A DNA stretch of 7,660 bases from Boseongicola sp. SB0675_bin_26 (GTDB taxonomy: Bacteria > Pseudomonadota > Alphaproteobacteria > Rhodobacterales > Rhodobacteraceae), in contig VYCX01000061.1 in the NCBI GenBank assembly GCA_009843725.1, positions 1 to 7,660 on the forward strand, written 5' to 3'. Shown here in pieces: positions 1 through 5,681 of this stretch. The notes beneath the pieces were generated by a model, which was not told the origin of the DNA, made no database searches, and worked only from the letters and a program-made list of their open reading frames with translations. Both the position numbers and the translations under genes were made by a program. Position 1 is the stretch's first letter. Every line of letters starts with the position of its first letter.

Positions 1-334
1 AGACAAAGACATGATCGCCGCGAGTGTAGTTCAATGCGAGAAAGCTGGCGGCCTCTTCAACGTTGGCCTCGAACCCTGCGCCGAACATGCCGCCGAGCTT
101 GCTGTCGAAAAAGCTGAGAATCGCGTTCGACTTCCCGGGATAGACCCCGAGCGCCCCGATCCCGCTGTCGTAGTACGTCAACTGCCGCGCCCCAGCATCG
201 TCGACCGGCCGCACGGCGCGCGCCAGTTTGAGCGGGTTTGTCGGCTTGAGAACCTTTGACCCGTCGTCTCGCGTGACCGGTTTGAACGGGCTGTTCCAGG
301 TGCCGTCGAGGCAAAGCACAAGGCGGCTGTGCAT
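1..334 (-). CDS. DUF2235 alpha/beta-hydrolase (Tle1-like), 5' part only
   Basis: This is the N-terminal 111 codons of a gene that runs off the left edge. I translated it by hand from the ATG at 334. The start is CLDGTWN (residues 8-14), which is highly characteristic of DUF2235 and comes from the first beta strand. YYDSGIG follows at 54-60, then a glycine-rich stretch (GGMFGAGFEANV, 81-92), and NYTRGDHVFV at 102-111. In this family the next residues normally form the GxSxG nucleophile elbow (GFSRGA-like), which lies just outside the window, so catalytic competence cannot be judged. Known family members include Tle1-type type VI secretion phospholipases and many uncharacterised hydrolases. No signal peptide is visible. 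The start is well supported: AAGGAG lies 7 nt upstream and the preceding gene ends 12 bp before the ATG, so it is translated as the distal gene of the operon. The specific substrate is unknown. Confidence 0.88.
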   Translation of the reverse strand, partial: MHSRLVLCLDGTWNSPFKPVTRDDGSKVLKPTNPLKLARAVRPVDDAGARQLTYYDSGIGALGVYPGKSNAILSFFDSKLGGMFGAGFEANVEEAASFLALNYTRGDHVFV

Positions 335-341
335 GGGTGGT

Positions 342-347
342 CTCCTT
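342..347 (-). promoter_or_regulatory. Ribosome binding site of the DUF2235 gene
   Basis: The minus strand reads AAGGAG seven nucleotides before the ATG at 334. It overlaps the last base of the TGA stop of the upstream MBL gene (349-347). This nearly ideal Shine-Dalgarno fixes the start of the partial DUF2235 gene and shows tight operon packing. Confidence 0.8.
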
Positions 348-1690
348 CACGGAATCCAGTGCTGAATGGCGAGGTCGCAGGCGTGCTTCCGGCCCAAATT
401 GCAGTGTTGGCAACGTGACGAGAATGGGAGTTTTTTCCGTCCCACTAGGTCGATCCCGACATGGCCCACGCCAAAGCGTTGTCTGAACGCAGTGTGGTCA
501 GCATTCTTCCATGTCTTGCGCAATGTTCGCTGGGTTTCGGTCAGAGGGTGCAGAAAATTGTTTCCCACGCCATAGGAATAGACGGCATGTCCGGCTCGCT
601 TGGATCGGGGCTTGGGCACTGTCGCAAGGTCTGTGCGCCCACCGTGATGCGGCACCACGATGTGGTCAAAGCTGCAGCTGTCCAACCCTTTGAGAGCGCC
701 AAAGGAGGCGTCTGCCGGCAGAAGGACCGAGCATTGATCGTACACCTCGCCACCGACCACAAGCGCCAAGCCGGTTTCGTTGCGGCTCTTGGCTCGACCC
801 TGCGCCTTGATCAGGCACGCGTTCATATGCTTGAACTGAATTCCGAGCACTCTGCGGGGCCACCAGAGTGTCTGTTGCGCCCGGGATCTAAGCATCGACA
901 AGAACGCGGCGTGCACCAGTCCCAGAGAACCTGACGTTGCTTGAAGTGGCAGAACCCATGTCTGATCGAGGGCGCGATGATCCCTCAGAGCCGATGACCA
1001 GTGATCCCAGTCCCAATGCGACAGCACGATTGGCGGGTCGTCTTCAAAACAGAAGCGGCGGACGCGTTTGGGAAATGTCCGCCAGTTGCCGTTCGCGGCA
1101 CCGCCAAAATCGAAGTAGAGCGCCGGTCTGCCATCAGCCAACAGAGCTGTCGCGGCGCCTTGTCCGACGTCATAGATCGCCACGGTGTCAAGCCGACGCT
1201 CCCGGTCAAGCACCCTTCTGATCTCATAGGGGTCCGCGTCTTTCGCCTCTCCCCAACCCGCCAGTTTTTCCAGCCGCGCCTTGGTGGCATCGTCCATTCG
1301 TTCGATCCTGATCACACCGCGTGGCGTCGGGTCGGAAAAAAGACTCAGAAACTGATCCGCCGGTCTCTCGGCCTCGCCGGGATGGCCAAAGTGAAGGGTG
1401 ATCCAGTCCCCTTCCTCGAAATCGCCGATGTCGCGGCGCAGCGCATGCCCGTCGATCGAAATTGTCGAAAGCGCCCAGTTGAGGGGAAACTGACCATTGG
1501 CTGGCCAATCCCTTTCGGACAGAGGGACGTAGCTTTCGTCGCGCTTGAGCCACCATGTGTCTACCGCATCAAGAAGCACGATCTGGTCTTCGTCAACCAG
1601 GTCTTCGACCGTGTCGATACGCGCAAATGCACTGCGCGGCGGGCGTTCCTCGTCCAACTGAGGGGACCCGTCGATTGGAGGAAAAAACAT
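347..1690 (-). CDS. Divergent metallo-beta-lactamase-fold hydrolase (ComEC-like motif)
   Basis: A 447-residue protein whose MBL fold begins only near residue 168. Visible elements in order are YDVGQGAA (173-180, the first strand and turn typical of ComEC-type MBLs), YFDFGG (192-197), SHWDWDH (224-230, metal motif HxDxDH with Asp in place of the second His of the classical HxHxDH), LLPADA (323-328, Asp ligand position) and VVPHHGG (345-351, final His). YSYGVGNNFLHP (371-382) resembles the late conserved strand seen in such proteins. Residues 1-165 form an acidic, Trp-containing region that I do not recognise. The C-terminus has CQHC followed by a third Cys (C427, C430, C438). No signal peptide or membrane segment is evident, so it is probably a cytosolic metal-dependent hydrolase, and its substrate cannot be read from sequence. 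It follows the other MBL gene by 18 bp, with a strong ribosome binding site, and the DUF2235 gene follows by 12 bp. Confidence 0.85.
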   Translation of the reverse strand: MFFPPIDGSPQLDEERPPRSAFARIDTVEDLVDEDQIVLLDAVDTWWLKRDESYVPLSERDWPANGQFPLNWALSTISIDGHALRRDIGDFEEGDWITLHFGHPGEAERPADQFLSLFSDPTPRGVIRIERMDDATKARLEKLAGWGEAKDADPYEIRRVLDRERRLDTVAIYDVGQGAATALLADGRPALYFDFGGAANGNWRTFPKRVRRFCFEDDPPIVLSHWDWDHWSSALRDHRALDQTWVLPLQATSGSLGLVHAAFLSMLRSRAQQTLWWPRRVLGIQFKHMNACLIKAQGRAKSRNETGLALVVGGEVYDQCSVLLPADASFGALKGLDSCSFDHIVVPHHGGRTDLATVPKPRSKRAGHAVYSYGVGNNFLHPLTETQRTLRKTWKNADHTAFRQRFGVGHVGIDLVGRKKLPFSSRCQHCNLGRKHACDLAIQHWIP

Positions 1691-1701
1691 GCGATTCAGA
1701 G

Positions 1702-1709
1702 CCTCCTCC
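1702..1709 (-). promoter_or_regulatory. Ribosome binding site of the second MBL gene
   Basis: The minus strand reads GGAGGAGG 11 nt before the ATG at 1690 and shares one base with the TAG stop of the upstream gene (1711-1709). It supports the chosen start of the 447-residue protein and co-translation of the two MBL genes. Confidence 0.7.
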
Positions 1710-3307
1710 TACTTGTCCTCGATGCTGTATTCGAAATAGAGCGCCCGTTCCTCGATCCGGTCCTGAAACGCGGTCCAGTCGTCATCGGGCATCAGGTCAG
1801 TGGGCGGTCTGGGTACGTGATCGCGGTCTGTGCGAAAGACGCGGCCGCGGGCCTTTTTTTCCAGCGCGGCTTCGATCTGGGGCAGTGGATGCACCCAAGG
1901 CCGCTTTTTGCCAAGCGCCCAGGGCGTGTTGGCGGGAATCATCGCCGCAAAGCCATTGGCAAATGCTCCGCGTGCCATCCAGCCGATGTTGGCGTGTTCG
2001 TCGGCTTCGGTTCCGTCCAGCGTGGCGTTGTGCGACCCGTGGTGCCCGACCTTGTAGAGAACGCAGCGTGCGAGAAGATCGCGCGCCGTCGTGGTGTCGC
2101 CTGCGTCGTCTGTCCAAGACAGGTCCGACCAACCGATCCAGCTGCCCCGCTGAGCGTCACCGGTGAACAAGAGCACCTTGCCGGTCTTTGGAAGCTCGAT
2201 TGCCAGGACAAGCGAGGTATTGTTCACCTCGTTGTTCAGCCTGAGCGCAAGTCCCTCGGACGTGGCGAGCCAGTCATCGTCGATCCGGCGCCAGGCAGCA
2301 TCCCTGTCGTTGTAGATTTGGGCCAGATGATCGTGCGACCCATCGTCGAGCGGTTTGCGCCGGCCGCGCTTCAGGATCTTGTCAGCGGGAATGCGATAGC
2401 GACTGTTGAAGGGCGAGCCGTCAGTCTGCCCGTCTGCGTCGCCCGCCACGGCGGCCGCAAATCCCCGTGCCTCGCCGTTGACAGCCAGCCTCATGCCACG
2501 TGCGCGCAAATGAAACTCTTCGGTGCCTTCGGGGTCGAGATCGAGAAGCAATTCAGGATCGCGCGGCGGGCCCAGGGCATAGACCTTAAGGTCCTTGACA
2601 TGCGGCAATTCGGCGGGAGGGTGATCGGGACTGAGAAAGACAGGCGTCGCCTCGGCCCGATCGCGCAGGTATTTGGTCGCCCTTTTGTTTGTGATGCCCT
2701 TGACCGCAAGCCGCGAAAGCTGTGCCATGTCCAGTTGCGGATTCTCCGCGCGTGCGGCGCGGAACGCGTCGGTGATCTCAAGACCTTCGCTGCCATCGGG
2801 CTGTGGCGCGTCGTCGTCGCCCACTTCCGTCCCGATCAGGTCTGAAAGCCTCTGGGCAAGATCCGATGTATCCGGAGTCGCGCCCAACCGGTCCTGAGCC
2901 AATGCCAAGGTCAAGAGCGTGTCGTTGAACCTGTCCCGCAACGCATTTGCCAGATCGTCAGTTTCGTCCTCGGTCCAGGCAAGCCAGCACTGTCCGAAGC
3001 TGATCTTGTCGAACAGGTGCTTCTTGTCTCTCTTCTTGGCGAAGCCGTTGACGTGATCCTGATGCTCATGCGTCACGATGACCACATCGACGTGGCCGCC
3101 CGTTGCCTCGTGAATGTCGTCTATGATTTCGTCAATCTTCTGGCCGTGAACCTCGGATTTCGGTTTCAGTCCGCAGTCGATCAGTACATGGACATTGCGC
3201 TTGCGCCGGCCCTCGCGCCCGGCAAAGGCAAGCAGGAAGCAGTCGCCGTGTCCCTGGCGGTACATGCGGACTTTCACGCCGGTCGCGGGCGCTGTCATCT
3301 GGGCCAT
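1709..3307 (-). CDS. Metallo-beta-lactamase-fold hydrolase with canonical HxHxDH
   Basis: A 532-residue MBL-fold protein. Near the N-terminus come RQGHGDCFLL (17-26) and VLIDCG (41-46), the opening strands of the fold. The metal motif VTHEHQDHVNG (78-88) has H80, H82, D84 and H85. Later landmarks are NNTSLVL (362-368), LLFTGDAQRG (379-388, Asp ligand D384) and KVGHHGSHNATL (419-430), so a complete dinuclear metal site is predicted. Between the HxHxDH motif and NNTSL lies a long insertion (about residues 110-350), acidic and rich in Asp/Glu, which makes the protein larger than simple MBL enzymes. That insertion may set substrate specificity or partner binding. The start codon ATG overlaps the TGA of the metalloprotease gene as TGATG. 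No good Shine-Dalgarno is seen, so translational coupling is likely. The order of motifs is that of ComEC/Rec2-type soluble MBLs. Nuclease or other phosphoesterase activity is possible but not shown. Confidence 0.9.
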   Translation of the reverse strand: MAQMTAPATGVKVRMYRQGHGDCFLLAFAGREGRRKRNVHVLIDCGLKPKSEVHGQKIDEIIDDIHEATGGHVDVVIVTHEHQDHVNGFAKKRDKKHLFDKISFGQCWLAWTEDETDDLANALRDRFNDTLLTLALAQDRLGATPDTSDLAQRLSDLIGTEVGDDDAPQPDGSEGLEITDAFRAARAENPQLDMAQLSRLAVKGITNKRATKYLRDRAEATPVFLSPDHPPAELPHVKDLKVYALGPPRDPELLLDLDPEGTEEFHLRARGMRLAVNGEARGFAAAVAGDADGQTDGSPFNSRYRIPADKILKRGRRKPLDDGSHDHLAQIYNDRDAAWRRIDDDWLATSEGLALRLNNEVNNTSLVLAIELPKTGKVLLFTGDAQRGSWIGWSDLSWTDDAGDTTTARDLLARCVLYKVGHHGSHNATLDGTEADEHANIGWMARGAFANGFAAMIPANTPWALGKKRPWVHPLPQIEAALEKKARGRVFRTDRDHVPRPPTDLMPDDDWTAFQDRIEERALYFEYSIEDK

Positions 3308-5538
3308 CAGAACGTCCCCCGTTCGACGTGGCGGTGAAGCATCGCGAAAGCATTGTCGTGCTTGTGTGCGTCGGATCCGGGTCCATCGAAAGCGTTTGGG
3401 GCTGTAGCGGACGATTGCATCAGGTGCTGACGCATTCGATCAAGACCGGCATCTTCATCGGCGCGGAACTTGGTACGGATGACGCGCCGTATCTCGAAAC
3501 TCCTTGTGTCGATCAAGAGTGTGCAGCCCGCACGATAGCGGAAATCGCGACGCAGAGGTCTGTCGCCGTATTTCTCTTTCCACAAACGGTTGAGAGCAGT
3601 CTTCGTGCCGGCGTCGGCCAGCGCCTGAATCTCGGTGTCAAAGTATCCGTTGCGCGACTGGATGATCTCGACGACATACTCGCTTTCGGTCTGCCCGCGC
3701 CTGCCGATGCGGCTGGCCATGCGGACCGAATGCACCCAAACCTTGGCAAGGTCGTTCATTGGCGAAGGCTCGATGGTCCGCTTCAAGTCGGGATCTAGGG
3801 TTATCCCGATCACCCGGTGCAGTGCCGTGTCTTTCAGACCGGTGATGATGCCCCAGAACAACTGCGAATAGAATTGCCGCGCCAGGAAGGCGACCTCGCG
3901 ATCGTTCGACAGCTCTGAGCCGAGAAGGTTGCCCTGAAGGATCTGGTCTTTCGTGAAGCGGACCCTGTCCCTGCGCTCCTTGCTCACGCTGGTCGTGCCA
4001 CCGAAGCATTCGTTGAGACGGACGCCGATCCGCCTTTTGATGGCCTCGAGCCGAGAGATCAGGCGGTTCGACGCGTTGCCTGCGACGCGGTTGCGGAAGT
4101 CCTGGAAGATCTCGTCCGGTCTTGCGATCAAGACGCCAAAGTCCGCTTCAAGTGTCTTGATCGTGTCCAGGTGCAAGTCGTCCGCGACGGCGTCCCGAAG
4201 CTCGGGCCAGAGTAGCGCCCTTTCGCTCACCACCGGCATGCCGTCCGGCACGATGCCCCATGCCGTGAACGCTTCGATCAGGGCAAGGCGATAGCAGTGA
4301 TCGTCGTCTGGGAACAGGTCATGGTCGGCCGTGACGATCGCGCGCAGGTAGTCGCCAAAGTCAACGTCGACGGGCGGGACGTAGTCCATTGCGCGAATGC
4401 ACATTCTGAGGATGTGGCGTGCAGACTTAGCCGCCTCGCTGGCGAGGCGATTGACGAGATCGGGATCGATCTCGCCTTCGCGGAGGATGCCGCTGCCAGA
4501 CGAGGCGATCCGGAACAAATCTGCGACGCGCGACTTGTAGATCGAGAGGAAGGCGCGAAAGACGGCGGCAACGAGGATCGCACCGCGCGCATGAGGCCCT
4601 TTTGCGCGATCAAGAGCGGTGTTGTCGGGTGGACGCGTTTGCCAGACCCCGCCTACGACCTCACCCAAGGCATCGCGTAGCGCACCGGCATGGCCGAGCG
4701 CCTGTCCGAATTCCTGTGCGAGCGCTCCCAACAGGTTCTGTCTTTCGAGATCGCCTCGGGTCTTGGCGATCTGGTCCTTGAGGACCTGAGGATGGGAAAA
4801 GTGCTGAAAGATCGCGACGATGTCCGCAAACGCTTCGTGCAGCGCAAGCATGTCGGGATTGCTGTTCTCGACGAACTTGGGATGCATTCCGTCAAGAATG
4901 GCGTGGCAGGTCTCATGGACGACGATGTCGTGCGACAGGCATGTGAATACGGTGGTGCCCGGCGGTGCTGACCTGCTGTTGTCGGGTGCCGTGAAGTAAC
5001 CGAACAGGAGCGCCTTCTTGTTTGGATCGTAGTAGGCATTCGCCTCCCGGAGCGCATGGGGATAGATTCGCAGTTTGCTGACGTAGCGGTCTTTTATTCG
5101 GTCTCGGTACCGGGATTGCGGCGACCAAAGCACAACACGGCCAAGCGCCTCTTCAAAGGACGCAATCGTATCCATCGCGACCGCGTATACCATCTGCTGA
5201 TGAAACTGGGGGTTCTCTTCGGAGGGGTCGAGGCCGTCGTTGAACAGGACTTCGGACGCGTTCAGGTCAATCGGCTCGTAGAAGGCGCCGCTTGCGGGGT
5301 CGTAGTCCACCACTTGCAGGTATTCCCCGTCGGGACCGATGAAGGGGCGATCGCGTTGGATGGGATCAAGTTCCCACGGCACCGAGATGGTCATCTCGCG
5401 AATGTTGCGATTTGCGTGCCGGTTGCCCGTTGCGGGGTCAAATGCAAACACGCGCAGTTTTCTGGGTGGTTGGAAGGAAATGGACGATGACATCAGAATT
5501 GGCTGGCCAGAAGTGGCAATTTTGGCATTGCACACCAT
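3307..5538 (-). CDS. Gluzincin-type zinc metalloprotease-like protein
   Basis: A 743-residue protein if started at the ATG at 5538. Numbering here uses that start. The signature HETCH (208-212) in SHDIVVHETCHAILDG is HExxH: H208 and H212 would bind zinc and E209 would be the catalytic base. HEAFAD (234-239) supplies E235, the probable third ligand, 23 residues later, as in thermolysin-like (gluzincin) peptidases. GPHARGAILVA (314-324) may provide the later active-site His. The N-terminal part (KLRVFAFDP at 27-35, GDYD/EY-type repeats and QFHQQMVYAVAM at 111-122) and the catalytic region resemble a family of uncharacterised large bacterial proteins that I recognise only by pattern. Residues from about 430 to 743 match nothing I know. 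No signal peptide is seen, so it probably acts in the cytoplasm. The start is undecided: neither ATG 5538 nor ATG 5493 has a Shine-Dalgarno. ATG 5493 (MSSSIS, 728 residues) is preceded by a TGATG overlap with a short leader frame. The gene ends in a TGATG overlap with the MBL gene. Substrate unknown. Confidence 0.87.
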   Translation of the reverse strand: MVCNAKIATSGQPILMSSSISFQPPRKLRVFAFDPATGNRHANRNIREMTISVPWELDPIQRDRPFIGPDGEYLQVVDYDPASGAFYEPIDLNASEVLFNDGLDPSEENPQFHQQMVYAVAMDTIASFEEALGRVVLWSPQSRYRDRIKDRYVSKLRIYPHALREANAYYDPNKKALLFGYFTAPDNSRSAPPGTTVFTCLSHDIVVHETCHAILDGMHPKFVENSNPDMLALHEAFADIVAIFQHFSHPQVLKDQIAKTRGDLERQNLLGALAQEFGQALGHAGALRDALGEVVGGVWQTRPPDNTALDRAKGPHARGAILVAAVFRAFLSIYKSRVADLFRIASSGSGILREGEIDPDLVNRLASEAAKSARHILRMCIRAMDYVPPVDVDFGDYLRAIVTADHDLFPDDDHCYRLALIEAFTAWGIVPDGMPVVSERALLWPELRDAVADDLHLDTIKTLEADFGVLIARPDEIFQDFRNRVAGNASNRLISRLEAIKRRIGVRLNECFGGTTSVSKERRDRVRFTKDQILQGNLLGSELSNDREVAFLARQFYSQLFWGIITGLKDTALHRVIGITLDPDLKRTIEPSPMNDLAKVWVHSVRMASRIGRRGQTESEYVVEIIQSRNGYFDTEIQALADAGTKTALNRLWKEKYGDRPLRRDFRYRAGCTLLIDTRSFEIRRVIRTKFRADEDAGLDRMRQHLMQSSATAPNAFDGPGSDAHKHDNAFAMLHRHVERGTF

Positions 5539-5573
5539 TTCTGCTGCTCAGGAAAGTTGAATTTCGGAGACAA
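5493..5573 (-). CDS. Possible 26-codon leader ORF before the metalloprotease
   Basis: On the minus strand AAGAGG (5585-5580) stands 6 nt before a TTG at 5573. That TTG opens a 26-codon frame ending in TGA at 5495-5493, and the TGA overlaps ATG 5493 as TGATG. The predicted peptide begins LSPKFNFPEQQ and has no recognisable features. If translated, it would couple ribosomes onto the metalloprotease ATG at 5493, in the same way that the metalloprotease stop couples to the MBL gene. It overlaps the alternative longer metalloprotease start in another frame. The frame is short and chance is a serious alternative, so this is a weak call. Confidence 0.2.
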   Translation of the reverse strand: MSPKFNFPEQQKWCAMPKLPLLASQF

Positions 5574-5681
5574 TCTTCACCTCTTCAGGACTTCGAGATC
5601 CAGGGTGGGTGCAACTCCGGGACTCGGCGGCGGGGATGCAGGAGCGATTCTTCAAAACCAAGAAAATCCGTTTAACGATTC
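5539..5681. other. Intergenic gap between E1-JAB and metalloprotease genes
   Basis: This is the only sizeable gap between main genes in the window, 143 bp. It is locally richer in A/T near the E1-JAB stop. I see no clear Rho-independent terminator (no strong GC stem followed by T-run) and no convincing -35/-10 pair on the minus strand. It therefore does not settle whether the downstream four genes are transcribed with the E1-JAB gene or have their own promoter. The 3' half holds the possible leader ORF and its AAGAGG site. Confidence 0.5.

Noticed and set aside
1..334. Type VI secretion effector cluster
   Set aside because: Only the DUF2235 start is present; no VgrG, PAAR, Hcp or adaptor gene is seen, so secretion cannot be claimed.
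1001..2845. A 614-codon plus-strand open frame across both MBL genes
   Set aside because: It is antisense to two genes with clear MBL motifs, shows no recognisable domain, and such long frames are common opposite GC-rich genes.
4297..5490. Plus-strand open frames opposite the metalloprotease
   Set aside because: They lie antisense to the HExxH gene and carry no family motif; treated as shadows.
5640..5681. A/T-rich imperfect inverted repeat after the E1-JAB stop (GATTTTCTT...GAAGAATC) as a terminator
   Set aside because: The stem is short and mismatched and has no GC core or T-run, so it does not support a Rho-independent terminator.
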